Assembly: GCF_014904705.1 (NCBI RefSeq) | Contig: NZ_JACZCQ010000004.1 | Coordinates: forward strand, 62,001 to 126,000 | Length of the DNA stretch: 64,000 nt | Source of the DNA: Nisaea sediminum | GTDB lineage: Bacteria; Pseudomonadota; Alphaproteobacteria; Thalassobaculales; Thalassobaculaceae | Direction: 5' to 3' | Shown here: in pieces, positions 9,500 to 18,788 of the stretch | How positions within the stretch are numbered: the stretch's first letter is position 1 | How the letters are laid out: each line of letters begins with the position of its first letter | The notes under the pieces: model-generated | Seen by the model: only the letters and a program-made list of their open reading frames with translations | What the model was told of the DNA's origin: nothing | The model's database searches: none | Program-made: the position numbers and the translations under genes

Positions 9500-10888
9500 A
9501 TGATCCCCTGCCACAGCAAATCGGGTAAACGCCTCTTCGTCATGGGCCTCGGCCTCAGCGGTCTCGCGACCGTCGAGGCGCTGGTCGAGGGCGGCGCCGA
9601 AGTGCTTGCCTGGGACGACAATGGCGAGCGGCGCGCCAGCGCGGGCCGGCGGGACGCGACGATCGCCGCCCCAGACTCCGTCGACTGGTCCAGGATCGAT
9701 TACCTGATCCTGAGCCCCGGCATTCCGCACACCCATCCGGAACCGCACCCCGCGGCCAGAATGGCGAAAGCGGCGGGCGTGCCGATCATCGGCGACGTCG
9801 AGCTGATGCTCGCCGAATGTCCGGACGCAAGAGTGATCGCGATCACCGGGACCAACGGCAAGTCGACCACCACCGCGCTGATCGGACATATCTTCGAGAC
9901 CGCCGGCAAGAAGGCCGAGGTCGGCGGCAATCTCGGAACGCCGGTGCTCTCCTTCGAGCCGCTCGGCGCCGACGGCACCTACATTCTCGAGCTCAGCTCC
10001 TACCAGCTTGAGCTGACGCCGTCACTCGCTCCGGAAATCGCGATCCTCCTGAACATCTCGCCGGATCATCTCGACCGGCATGGCGGGCTGCGCGGCTATA
10101 TCGAGGCCAAGACCCGGATCTTCGCCAACCAGACCGCCGGGGACACCGCCATCGTCGGGATCGACGACACGGAAGCCGCCGCCGTCGCGGAGCGGATCGA
10201 TGCGCAGGCGCCGAAGCTGATGCGGATCTCCGGCAAGGACAATGCGGCGGCGGATCTGCGCTATTCCGGCGCCTCGCTCGTCGCCTGCGGCAAGCCGGTC
10301 CTGAGCCTCGCCCCGGCCAAGACCCTGCCGGGAGACCATAACCATCAGAACGCAGCGGCCGCCTATGCCGCCTGCCGCGCGGCGGGGATCGACGCTTCCG
10401 TGATCGCCGAAGCGATCTTCAGCTTCCCGGGCCTCGCGCATCGCCAGGAACTGGTGACCGAACGCGACGGCATCCGCTATGTGAACGACAGCAAGGCAAC
10501 CAACGCCGACGCGGCCGAACGCGCGCTTGGCTGCTACGACCCGATCTACTGGATCGCGGGCGGCCGCGCGAAGGAAGGCGGCATCGCGCCGCTGAAGCCC
10601 TATTTCCCGCGCATCCGCCATGCCTTCCTGATCGGCGAATCCGCATCGAGTTTCGGCGAGACCCTCGGCGACGCCGTTCCGCACACCCAGTGCGGCACCC
10701 TCGACAAGGCCGTCGATGCCGCCCACCACATGGCGCGGAAAGAGCATCTGCGCGGCGCGACGCTGCTGCTGTCGCCGGCCGCTGCGTCTTGGGATCAGTT
10801 CGACAATTTCGAACAGCGCGGCGACCGCTTCCGCGATCAGGTCCTCCGGCTGACCGAGATGGGCGATGGCGGGGAGGCGCGGCCATGA
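9500..10888 (+). CDS. murD: UDP-MurNAc-L-Ala:D-Glu ligase MurD
   Basis: MurD adds D-glutamate as the second stem residue in the cytoplasm. The product is 462 residues. An N-terminal Rossmann segment LFVMGLGLSGLATVEAL binds the UDP substrate, the Mur ligase P-loop is ITGTNGKSTTTALIG, and NISPDHLDRHG and FVNDSKATN-like VNDSKATNADAAERAL follow. Its stop overlaps the ftsW start (ATGA), keeping the coupled reading chain of the cluster. Confidence 0.97.
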   Translation: MIPCHSKSGKRLFVMGLGLSGLATVEALVEGGAEVLAWDDNGERRASAGRRDATIAAPDSVDWSRIDYLILSPGIPHTHPEPHPAARMAKAAGVPIIGDVELMLAECPDARVIAITGTNGKSTTTALIGHIFETAGKKAEVGGNLGTPVLSFEPLGADGTYILELSSYQLELTPSLAPEIAILLNISPDHLDRHGGLRGYIEAKTRIFANQTAGDTAIVGIDDTEAAAVAERIDAQAPKLMRISGKDNAAADLRYSGASLVACGKPVLSLAPAKTLPGDHNHQNAAAAYAACRAAGIDASVIAEAIFSFPGLAHRQELVTERDGIRYVNDSKATNADAAERALGCYDPIYWIAGGRAKEGGIAPLKPYFPRIRHAFLIGESASSFGETLGDAVPHTQCGTLDKAVDAAHHMARKEHLRGATLLLSPAAASWDQFDNFEQRGDRFRDQVLRLTEMGDGGEARP

Positions 10889-12009
10889 GCACGATCGCCC
10901 GCACCGATACGAGCATTCTCGGCCGCTGGTGGTGGACGGTGGATCGCTGGACCGCCGGCGTGCTGTTGCTCATCATCCTCTTCGGCGCCCTGATGATCTT
11001 CGCCGCCAGCCCGGCCGTGGCCGAGCGGATCGGCCTCGACAGCTACCACTTCGTGCGCCGCCAGCTCATGCTGCTGCCGGTCGCCGCCGGCGTGCTGTTC
11101 ACCTGCTCACTGATGAGCCCGCTGCAGGTGCGACGCGCCGCGACCATCGGCTTCATCGGCTGCATCGGGCTGCTGGTCCTCACCCTGATCTTCGGCGCGG
11201 AGATCAAGGGCGCCCGGCGCTGGCTCAGCGTCGCCGGCTTCTCCCTGCAGGCCTCGGAATTCCTGAAGCCCTGCTTCGCCGTGGTCGCCGCCTGGATGTT
11301 CGCAGAATGGCGCAAGGAAAGCGGCTTCCCGGGCCAGTGGATCGCGATCGCGCTCTACGGCCTCGTCGTTTCCCTGCTGCTGCTGCAGCCGGACCTCGGA
11401 CAGACCGTCGTCGTCTCCCTGGTCTGGTTCGGCCAGTTCTTCCTCGCCGGCCTACCGATGATGCTGGTCGGCGGCGCGGCCCTGCTCGGCGCGGGCGGTC
11501 TGGTCGCGGCCTATTTCCTGCTGCCGCACGTCAACGACCGGATCAACCGTTTCCTCGATCCGGCGGCCGGCGACAGCTATCAGGTCGAACGCTCTCTGGA
11601 AGCCTTCCGCAGCGGCGGCCTCCTCGGCACCGGCCCCGGCGAGGGCCAGGTGAAGGCCTTCCTGCCGGACGCTCATGCCGACTTCGTCTTCTCCGTCGCC
11701 GGCGAGGAATTCGGCGCCATCGTCTGCCTCCTTCTGATCGTCCTCTTCGGCTTCGTCGTACTGCGCGGCTTCGCCCGCCTGTTCTCCGAGCAGAGCCTGT
11801 TCGTGCTGCTGGCGGGCGCGGGCCTGCTCGCCCAGTTCGGCCTGCAGTCGATCATCCACATGGCGTCCGCCCTGCAGCTGATGCCGGCGAAGGGCATGAC
11901 CCTGCCCTTTATCAGCTACGGCGGTTCGTCCCTGCTCGCGCTCGCGCTCGGCATGGGCCTGATGCTGGCGCTGACCCGCAGCCGGGCCGGCCGGATGGAG
12001 GCATTGTGA
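10885..12009 (+). CDS. ftsW: septal peptidoglycan glycosyltransferase FtsW
   Basis: FtsW is the SEDS-family polymerase that extends glycan strands from lipid II with FtsI as partner. The 374-residue product has about ten membrane helices and the SEDS signatures KGARRWLSVAGFSLQASEF, LQPDLGQTVV, and the C-terminal LPFISYGGSSLLALALGMG. The ATG at 10885 lies in a 4-bp overlap with murD. The frame continuing upstream to 10690 is within murD. The stop shares a base with the murG start (TGATG). Confidence 0.97.
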   Translation: MSTIARTDTSILGRWWWTVDRWTAGVLLLIILFGALMIFAASPAVAERIGLDSYHFVRRQLMLLPVAAGVLFTCSLMSPLQVRRAATIGFIGCIGLLVLTLIFGAEIKGARRWLSVAGFSLQASEFLKPCFAVVAAWMFAEWRKESGFPGQWIAIALYGLVVSLLLLQPDLGQTVVVSLVWFGQFFLAGLPMMLVGGAALLGAGGLVAAYFLLPHVNDRINRFLDPAAGDSYQVERSLEAFRSGGLLGTGPGEGQVKAFLPDAHADFVFSVAGEEFGAIVCLLLIVLFGFVVLRGFARLFSEQSLFVLLAGAGLLAQFGLQSIIHMASALQLMPAKGMTLPFISYGGSSLLALALGMGLMLALTRSRAGRMEAL

Positions 12010-13145
12010 TGAGCGGCGGAACCGTCATCCTCGCCGCCGGCGGCACCGGCGGGCACATCTTCCCGGCCCTGTCGCTCGGTCAGGCGCTCATCGCGCGCGG
12101 CATCCGCGTCGCACTGGTCACCGACGACCGCGGCGGCCGCTACGAGGGCGAGAACCCGGAGGTCGCGGTGCGCCGCATCCGCGCCGCCAGCCCGAGCAAG
12201 GGCGGCATCGCCGGCAAAGCGAAAGCGATCGTCGAACTCGGCATCGGCGCGCTGCAGGCGGCGATCCACATGAAAGGCCTCGGCGCTGCCATCGCTGTCG
12301 GCTTCGGCGGTTATCCCTCGGTCCCGACCGTGCGCGCCGCCGCATTCCTCGGCCTGCCGGTCGTGCTGCACGAACAGAACGCCGTGCTCGGCCGCGCCAA
12401 CCGCTTCCTCGCGCCGCACGCCTCGAAGATCGCCACCTCGTTCCGCGAGATGACCAATCTCTCCGAACGCGAGTCCGCGAAATGCCACTTCACCGGCAAT
12501 CCGGTGCGCGACAACGTGCTGGCGCTGCGCGGCGAGAAGATTGTCGCCTCGGACGGTCCGGTCAACCTCCTGGTCTTCGGCGGCAGCCAGGGCGCGACCG
12601 TGTTTTCCAATGTCGTTCCCGCCGGGATCGCAGAGTTGCCGGAGAACCTCCGCTCCCGCCTGCGCATCACCCAGCAGAGCCGGGCCGAAGACATCGAGCG
12701 CGTGAAAGCGGAATACCAGCGCCTCGGCGTCGCCGCTGACATCCGCGCCTTTTTCGACGACCTGCCGGACCGCATGGCCTCGGCCGACCTGGTCATCGCC
12801 CGCTCCGGCGCCTCGACCATCGCCGAGCTGACCACGCTCGGCCGCCCGTCGATCCTGGTGCCCTATCCGAGCGCCGCCGACGACCACCAGACCGCCAATG
12901 CCCGCGCCGTCGAAGCCGGCAAGGCTGCCTGGGTCATGACCGAACCGGCGGAATTCACCGCGCCGAAACTCGCCGGCGCCCTGCTCGGCCTGCTGAAGGC
13001 GCCCGATCGCCTGAACCGGGCCGCCTCCGCGGCGCGCGACCTCGGCACGCCGGACGCGGCCGATCGCCTCGCCGATCTCGTCATTGCCACCGCGCCGGCC
13101 CTCGCCGCCGCCCCTTCGACCCCGCAACAAGGACGCGCCGCATGA
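12009..13145 (+). CDS. murG: lipid II synthase MurG (GlcNAc transferase)
   Basis: MurG adds GlcNAc from UDP-GlcNAc to lipid I on the inner face of the membrane. The 378-residue product starts at ATG 12009 and begins with the glycine-rich lipid-I-binding loop [15 protein letters not shown], followed by [13 protein letters not shown] and [14 protein letters not shown]. The UDP-GlcNAc-binding region near [19 protein letters not shown] is also clear. It follows ftsW with a one-base stop/start overlap and ends in a 4-bp overlap with murC. Confidence 0.97.
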   Translation: MSGGTVILAAGGTGGHIFPALSLGQALIARGIRVALVTDDRGGRYEGENPEVAVRRIRAASPSKGGIAGKAKAIVELGIGALQAAIHMKGLGAAIAVGFGGYPSVPTVRAAAFLGLPVVLHEQNAVLGRANRFLAPHASKIATSFREMTNLSERESAKCHFTGNPVRDNVLALRGEKIVASDGPVNLLVFGGSQGATVFSNVVPAGIAELPENLRSRLRITQQSRAEDIERVKAEYQRLGVAADIRAFFDDLPDRMASADLVIARSGASTIAELTTLGRPSILVPYPSAADDHQTANARAVEAGKAAWVMTEPAEFTAPKLAGALLGLLKAPDRLNRAASAARDLGTPDAADRLADLVIATAPALAAAPSTPQQGRAA

Positions 13146-14587
13146 GAGAGATGCCGCTCAGCATCGGAACCATGCACTTCACCGGCATCGGCGGTATCGG
13201 CATGTCCGGCATCGCCGAGGTTCTGCACAATCTCGGCTATTCAGTGCAAGGCAGCGACATTGCGGAAAACCCGAATGTGCGCCGCCTGAGGGATCTCGGC
13301 ATCAAGGTATTCATCGGCCAGCAGGCCTCGAATATCGAGGATGCCTCCATCGTCGTCATCTCCACCGCGATCAAGCGGAACAATCCGGAACTGCTGGCCG
13401 CGCGCGAGCGCATGCTGCCGGTGGTCCACCGCTCCGAGATGCTGGGCGAGCTGATGCGGCTGAAATGGTCGATCGCTTGCGCCGGCACCCACGGCAAGAC
13501 CACCACCACCTCGCTGGTCGCCGCCATGCTGGACGCCGCAGGGCTCGACCCGACCGTGATCAACGGCGGCATCATCAACGCCTACGGTACCAATGCCCGG
13601 CTCGGTTCCGGCGACTGGATGGTGGTCGAGGCGGACGAGAGCGACGGCAGCTTCAACCGTCTACCGGCGACCATCGCCGTCGTCACCAACATCGATCCGG
13701 AACATCTCGATTTCCACGGCGATTTCGACAAGCTGCAGGAGGCCTTCCGCGCCTTCGTCGCGAACATCCCGTTCTACGGTTTCGCCACCCTCTGCATCGA
13801 TCATCCGACGGTGCAGAAGCTGATCCCGAAGGTCGCTGACCGCCGCATCGTCACCTACGGCTTCTCGCCGCAGGCGGATGTCCGCGCCGTCAATCTCGAG
13901 ATCACCTCCTCTGGCGCGAAATACGACGTCGTGATCGCCGACCGTGCGCACGACACCGAGCGTACGCTCGAGGGCGTGACCCTGCCGATGTACGGCCAGC
14001 ACAACGTCTCCAACTCCCTCGCCGCGATCGCCATCGGCATCGAGATGGGCCTCAGCGACGACCTGGTCGCCAAGGCGCTCGCCGGCTTCAGCGGTGTGAA
14101 GCGCCGTTTCACCAAGACCGGCGAGACCGGAGGCGTTTCCGTAATCGACGATTACGGCCACCATCCGGTCGAGATCAGCGCCGTGCTCTCCGCCGCACGC
14201 TCCGCCTGCCCGGACGGCCGCGTCTATGCCGTCGTGCAGCCGCACCGTTATTCCCGCCTGCACGACCTCTTCGAGGATTTCTGCGCCTGCTTCAACGACG
14301 CCGACGGCGTCATCGTCGCGGATGTCTATACCGCCGGTGAGGATCCGATCGAGGGCGCCGACCGGGACAGCCTGATCGCCGGCCTCCGCGCCCGCGGGCA
14401 CCGTCATGTCTATGCGTTGAACGACCCGTCCGAACTCGCCGGCATCGTCGCCGGGATCACCAAGCCCGGCGACATGGTGGTCTGCCTCGGCGCCGGCAGT
14501 ATCACCAACTGGGCCCAGGCCCTTCCGGGCCAGCTCGAACCGCTGGTGAGCGGCGCCGCGCGCGCCGCCGGGACGGAAGGGCAATGA
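13142..14587 (+). CDS. murC: UDP-MurNAc:L-alanine ligase MurC
   Basis: MurC adds the first amino acid, L-alanine, to UDP-MurNAc. The 481 residues include the N-terminal [16 protein letters not shown] loop, the ATP loop [19 protein letters not shown], the [11 protein letters not shown] motif, and the family hallmark [11 protein letters not shown]. It overlaps murG and murB by four bases at each end. The gene order murC-murB-ddl-ftsQ is the usual one. Confidence 0.98.
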   Translation: MREMPLSIGTMHFTGIGGIGMSGIAEVLHNLGYSVQGSDIAENPNVRRLRDLGIKVFIGQQASNIEDASIVVISTAIKRNNPELLAARERMLPVVHRSEMLGELMRLKWSIACAGTHGKTTTTSLVAAMLDAAGLDPTVINGGIINAYGTNARLGSGDWMVVEADESDGSFNRLPATIAVVTNIDPEHLDFHGDFDKLQEAFRAFVANIPFYGFATLCIDHPTVQKLIPKVADRRIVTYGFSPQADVRAVNLEITSSGAKYDVVIADRAHDTERTLEGVTLPMYGQHNVSNSLAAIAIGIEMGLSDDLVAKALAGFSGVKRRFTKTGETGGVSVIDDYGHHPVEISAVLSAARSACPDGRVYAVVQPHRYSRLHDLFEDFCACFNDADGVIVADVYTAGEDPIEGADRDSLIAGLRARGHRHVYALNDPSELAGIVAGITKPGDMVVCLGAGSITNWAQALPGQLEPLVSGAARAAGTEGQ

Positions 14588-15528
14588 CCATGGCCGCTCT
14601 CCGTTCCGACGAGACCCGTCCCCTGATCGAGCGCCTGCCCGAGGTGCGCGGGCGCTACCAGGAGAATGTCGATCTCGCGCAGCAGACCTGGTTCCGCGTC
14701 GGCGGCCCGGCGGAAGTCGTGTTCCGTCCGGCGGATGCCGAGGATCTCGCGGTCTTCCTGCGCGGCAAGCCGGCCGACGTGCCGGTGACCGTGATCGGCG
14801 TGACCTCCAACCTGCTGATCCGCGACGGCGGTATTCCGGGCGTGGTGATCCGGCTCGCCCGCGGTTTCAACGAGATCCGCTTCGGGACCGACATGGTGAC
14901 CGCGGGCGCCGCGGTACTCGACCTCAACCTGGCGAAGGCCGCGCTCGCCGAGGGCCGCGACGGTCTCGCCTTCATGTCCGGCATCCCGGGCAGCATCGGC
15001 GGCGGCCTGCGCATGAATGCGGGCGCCTACGGCCGGGAGTTCAAGGACGTCCTGTTCTCCGCCGAGCTGGTGACCGGCGACGGCATCATCCGGCGCGTGC
15101 CGGCCGCCGCGCTCGGCATGTCCTACCGGCACACCGATGCGCCTGCCGACTGGATCTACACGGAAGCGACCTTCCACGCCCCCGCGGGAGACAAGGCGGA
15201 GATCGCGCGTGCGATGGACGAAATAAAGCAGGCCCGCGAGAGCAGCCAGCCGATCCGCGAACGGACCGGCGGCAGCACCTTCGCCAATCCGGAAGGCGGC
15301 AAAGCCTGGCAGTTGGTCGACGCGGCCGGCTGCCGCGGCCTCCGGGTCGGTGGCGCCATGGTCTCGGAACAGCACTGCAATTTCCTGATCAATACCGGCA
15401 CCGCGACCGCATCGGACATCGAGGCCCTCGGCGAATCCGTGCGGCGCCGGGTGAAGGAGAAGAGCGGTGTGGAGCTGCGCTGGGAAATCCGGCGCATCGG
15501 AGTCACCAGGCAGGGAGAAGACGCATGA
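14584..15528 (+). CDS. murB: UDP-N-acetylenolpyruvoylglucosamine reductase MurB
   Basis: MurB is an FAD enzyme that reduces UDP-GlcNAc-enolpyruvate to UDP-MurNAc with NADPH. The 314-residue protein shows [15 protein letters not shown], the FAD-contacting [40 protein letters not shown], and the catalytic-serine region [16 protein letters not shown]. The last motif and the short length fit the type II subfamily. An alternative ATG lies two codons downstream (MAALRSDE). It overlaps murC and ddl by 4 bp. Confidence 0.97.
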   Translation: MTMAALRSDETRPLIERLPEVRGRYQENVDLAQQTWFRVGGPAEVVFRPADAEDLAVFLRGKPADVPVTVIGVTSNLLIRDGGIPGVVIRLARGFNEIRFGTDMVTAGAAVLDLNLAKAALAEGRDGLAFMSGIPGSIGGGLRMNAGAYGREFKDVLFSAELVTGDGIIRRVPAAALGMSYRHTDAPADWIYTEATFHAPAGDKAEIARAMDEIKQARESSQPIRERTGGSTFANPEGGKAWQLVDAAGCRGLRVGGAMVSEQHCNFLINTGTATASDIEALGESVRRRVKEKSGVELRWEIRRIGVTRQGEDA

Positions 15529-16442
15529 GCAAGCACGTCGCGGTTCTGATGGGCGGCTGGTCCGGCGAGCGCGAGGTTTCGCTCTCGAGCGGTCGCGAGT
15601 GCGCCAAGGCCCTGCGCGAGGCTGGCTACCAGGTGACCGAGGTCGATGTCGACCGGCAGATCCCGTTCCGGCTCGCCGAGCTGAAGCCGGATGTCTGCTT
15701 CAACGCCCTGCACGGCCGCATCGGCGAGGACGGCAATATCCAGGGCCTGCTGAACATCATGGATATTCCCTATACGCATTCCGGCGTCGAGGCCTCGGCC
15801 ATCGCGATGGACAAGCCGCGCGCCAAGGAACTCTTCGCCCGTGCCGGCATCAAATGCCCTGTCGGCATCGTGCGCTCCCGTGAGGAAGCCCTCGAGCGCG
15901 AGGCGCTGAAGCGCCCCTATGTGCTGAAGCCGATCGACCAGGGCTCCAGCCTCGGTGTCCACATCGTGCGCCCGGGCGACAATTACCGTCCGACGAAGGA
16001 AGACTGGCCCTTCGGCGACATGGTGCTGGAAGAGAAGTTCATCGCCGGCCGCGAGCTGACCGTCGCCGTTCTGGACGGTGCTGCCCTCGCGGTCACCGAG
16101 ATCACCTCGGAACGTGGTTTCTACGATTACGACGCCAAGTACGCCGACGGCGGCTCTATCCACATTCTGCCGGCGCGGCTTCCGGAGGCAGTGACCGCCC
16201 GCGCCCTGGAAATGGCGGAGAAGGCTCATTCGGCGCTCGGCTGCCGCGGCGTCAGCCGGGCCGATCTGCGCTTCGACGACACCGAAACCGAAGCCGATCC
16301 CGACAATCTCTACCTGCTCGAGGTCAATACCCAGCCGGGTATGACCCCGACCTCTCTGGTTCCCGAACAGGCCAGTTTCCGCGGCATGAACTTCCCCGCG
16401 CTCTGCGCCAAGCTGGTGGAGGACGCACGATGCGACTACTGA
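15525..16442 (+). CDS. ddl: D-alanine--D-alanine ligase
   Basis: Ddl is the ATP-grasp enzyme that makes the D-Ala-D-Ala dipeptide used by MurF. At 305 residues it is the short DdlB type usual in dcw clusters. VLMGGWSGEREVSLSSG near the N-terminus, LHGRIGEDGNIQGLL, the ATP-binding YVLKPIDQGSSLGV and the metal-binding LLEVNTQPGMTPTS are all recognisable. It overlaps murB by 4 bp and ftsQ by 13 bp. Confidence 0.97.
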   Translation: MSKHVAVLMGGWSGEREVSLSSGRECAKALREAGYQVTEVDVDRQIPFRLAELKPDVCFNALHGRIGEDGNIQGLLNIMDIPYTHSGVEASAIAMDKPRAKELFARAGIKCPVGIVRSREEALEREALKRPYVLKPIDQGSSLGVHIVRPGDNYRPTKEDWPFGDMVLEEKFIAGRELTVAVLDGAALAVTEITSERGFYDYDAKYADGGSIHILPARLPEAVTARALEMAEKAHSALGCRGVSRADLRFDDTETEADPDNLYLLEVNTQPGMTPTSLVPEQASFRGMNFPALCAKLVEDARCDY

Positions 16443-17302
16443 GCCCCGCCAAAGGCACCAAAGGCAAGAAGACTGCCGCCAAGCGGCGTCCGGCCCGGCG
16501 TCCGAGACTGTCGGCCCGCCGCATGCGGCAGGTGCTGATCGGCACCGGTTTCGCCGCCCTGACCGCGATCGTCGCCGGCACCGGCTGGCACGCGGCGCGC
16601 ACCGGCGCGATCGGTCAGCTCGCCGCCGCCATCGACGATGCCGGCATCGCGGTGTCGAACGAGCTCGGCCTCGTCGTCTCCGACATCCTCGTCGAGGGTC
16701 GCTACCGCACGGAGCGCAGCGACCTGGTCGGCGCGATCGCGACTGACCGCGGCACCCCGATCCTCCGCGTCGATCTCGCGGCGCTGAAGGCGCGCGTCGA
16801 CGCGCTCCCCTGGGTCCGCACCGCCACAATCGAACGGCGCCTGCCGGATACACTGTTCGTCCGCCTCGAGGAACGCACACCGCTGGCGCTCTGGCAGCGC
16901 GAAGGCGAGCTGACCTTGATCGACGATCTGGGCGTCGAGGTGCCGGGACAGAACCCGCGCCGCTTCGCCGATCTGCCCATTGTCGTCGGCGATGAGGCAC
17001 CGGCCCGGGCCCGCGCCTTCCTCGCCCTCCTGTCGCGCGAGCCGGACCTGAACAAGCGCGTGCGTGCCGTCACCTGGATCGGCGAGCGGCGCTGGAACGT
17101 GCGGCTCGATACCGGGGTCGATATCGAGCTGCCGGAACGGGCGCCGGAGAAGGCCTGGTCCCACCTCGCGCAGCTTCAGCGCGACCATCACGTGCTCGAC
17201 CGCGACGTGGTCGCCATCGACCTGCGCCTGCCGAACCAGCTCGTGGTCCGCGTCGCGCCGGACGTCTCGAGCCGTCTCCGCAATCCCGGAAAGGACACCT
17301 GA
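16430..17302 (+). CDS. ftsQ: cell division protein FtsQ
   Basis: FtsQ is the bitopic scaffold of the FtsQLB complex. The 290-residue product has a very basic cytoplasmic N-terminus (Lys/Arg-rich over residues 7-34), one membrane helix at about 34-53, and a periplasmic POTRA domain followed by the FtsQ beta-domain. The segment LPWVRTATIERRLPDTLFV is the conserved POTRA motif. The start at 16430 lies 13 bases inside ddl, and the stop overlaps the ftsA start by one base. Confidence 0.95.
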   Translation: MRLLSPAKGTKGKKTAAKRRPARRPRLSARRMRQVLIGTGFAALTAIVAGTGWHAARTGAIGQLAAAIDDAGIAVSNELGLVVSDILVEGRYRTERSDLVGAIATDRGTPILRVDLAALKARVDALPWVRTATIERRLPDTLFVRLEERTPLALWQREGELTLIDDLGVEVPGQNPRRFADLPIVVGDEAPARARAFLALLSREPDLNKRVRAVTWIGERRWNVRLDTGVDIELPERAPEKAWSHLAQLQRDHHVLDRDVVAIDLRLPNQLVVRVAPDVSSRLRNPGKDT

Positions 17303-18600
17303 TGCGCAAGAGCCTGGTCAAACCGCGCACCGGCACCGTCGCGATCCTGGATATCGGGTCGACGAAGATCTGCTGCCTGATCGCCCGGATCGGCGAGAGC
17401 GGCGCACGGATCGCGCCCGGCGAAGGCGGCAAGAGCCTGCCCGGCATCCGGGTCACCGGCATCGGCCATCAGGTCGCGCGCGGCATCCGCAGCGGCATGG
17501 TGATCGACATGGCCGAGGCCGAGGAATGCGTGCGCGCCGCGGTCCATACGGCGGAGAAGATGGCCGACGAGACCATCCAGCGGGTCTTCGTCAATCTCTC
17601 CGGCGGCTATCCGCATTCCCAAACCGTCGGCGTCGAGGTCGCGATCGGCGGCCAGGAGGTCTGCGATACCGACATGCGCCGCATTCTGAGCCAGTGGCAG
17701 AAGCTCGAGGTCGAGGCCGACCGCCAGCTCATCCACTCGATCCCGGTCGGCTATTCGATCGACGGCAGCCGCGGCATCCGCGATCCGCGCGGCATGTGCG
17801 GGGTCCGTCTCGGCGCCTCCATGCACATGGTCACCGCCGCGTCCAGCGCGGTGCGCAACATCGCCAGCGTGATCGAGCGCTGCCATCTTGGGATCGAGGC
17901 CTTCGTGGTTTCGCCCTATGCTTCCGGCCTCGCCTGCCTGGTCGAGGACGAGCGCGATCTCGGCGTCACCGTGATCGACATGGGCGGCGGTACCACGACC
18001 ATGGCGGTCTTCTTCGACGGCAGCGTGATCTACACCGACTGCGTGCCGGTCGGCGGCGCGCATATCACGAGCGACATCGCCCGCGGTCTCGCCACCCCGG
18101 TGCACGAGGCCGAACGGCTGAAGACGCTCTATGGCAGCGCGATCCCGTCCAGCCTCGACGAGCGCGAGGTCATCGATGTGCCGCTGGTCGGCGAGCAGGA
18201 CGAGACCCACCCCAATCATGTCCCGAAATCCCTCCTGATCCGGATCATCCATCCGCGTCTGGAGGAAACCTTCGAACTTGTTCGGGGCCGGCTGGAAGCC
18301 AGCGGGTTCGACAAGGTCGCCGGCCGCCGCGTGGTGATCACCGGCGGTGCCAGCCAGATGCCGGGGATCCGGGATCTGGCGCAGGAAATCCTGGACAAGC
18401 AGGTCCGTCTGGGCCGGCCGATCCGGGTCAACGGGCTGGCCGACGTCGCCAGCGGTCCGGCCTTCGCGACGAGCGCCGGACTGCTCGCCTACGCGGCCGA
18501 TCCGGCACTCGACGCGTCCCGCCAGGGGCATGTCGCCAACAAGGAGACCGGAAGCGGGCTGTTCGGCCGCGTCGGCTCCTGGCTGAGGGAGAACTTCTGA
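17302..18600 (+). CDS. ftsA: cell division actin-like protein FtsA
   Basis: FtsA is the actin-family ATPase that tethers FtsZ to the membrane and recruits later divisome proteins. The 432 residues contain the phosphate-1 loop VAILDIGSTKICCLIA, the phosphate-2 loop VTVIDMGGGTTTMAVF and the adenosine motif VVITGGASQMPGI. A C-terminal amphipathic tail, SGLFGRVGSWLRENF, serves as the membrane-targeting sequence. The start overlaps the ftsQ stop (TGATG). It is the last gene of the overlapping chain before a 188-base gap to ftsZ. Confidence 0.98.
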   Translation: MRKSLVKPRTGTVAILDIGSTKICCLIARIGESGARIAPGEGGKSLPGIRVTGIGHQVARGIRSGMVIDMAEAEECVRAAVHTAEKMADETIQRVFVNLSGGYPHSQTVGVEVAIGGQEVCDTDMRRILSQWQKLEVEADRQLIHSIPVGYSIDGSRGIRDPRGMCGVRLGASMHMVTAASSAVRNIASVIERCHLGIEAFVVSPYASGLACLVEDERDLGVTVIDMGGGTTTMAVFFDGSVIYTDCVPVGGAHITSDIARGLATPVHEAERLKTLYGSAIPSSLDEREVIDVPLVGEQDETHPNHVPKSLLIRIIHPRLEETFELVRGRLEASGFDKVAGRRVVITGGASQMPGIRDLAQEILDKQVRLGRPIRVNGLADVASGPAFATSAGLLAYAADPALDASRQGHVANKETGSGLFGRVGSWLRENF

Positions 18601-18764
18601 TGATCGAGACCCGGTTCCACCCCACCGCACATGCCGGCCCGCGCCCGAAAGGAACGGCCCGACAACCGAGCCACAGGAATTCAGTGACAGAACGTTCACC
18701 GACCCCGGCCGAAAGGCCCAATACCCGCGTGCTTCAGGCGCGCATCCCCCAGAGCACCCTCTAA
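18600..18764 (+). CDS. possible 54-codon ORF between ftsA and ftsZ
   Basis: An ATG overlaps the ftsA stop (TGATG at 18598-18602) exactly as at several true junctions upstream. It opens a 54-codon frame ending at 18764, 24 bases before ftsZ. The predicted peptide is basic and Pro/Arg/Thr-rich, with no hydrophobic segment and no motif I recognise. The same stretch must also hold the ftsZ leader and perhaps a promoter, so it may be non-coding. Conservation in related genomes would decide. Confidence 0.25.
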   Translation: MIETRFHPTAHAGPRPKGTARQPSHRNSVTERSPTPAERPNTRVLQARIPQSTL

Positions 18765-18788
18765 ACGCGAGAACAGGAGGCCACCCCC

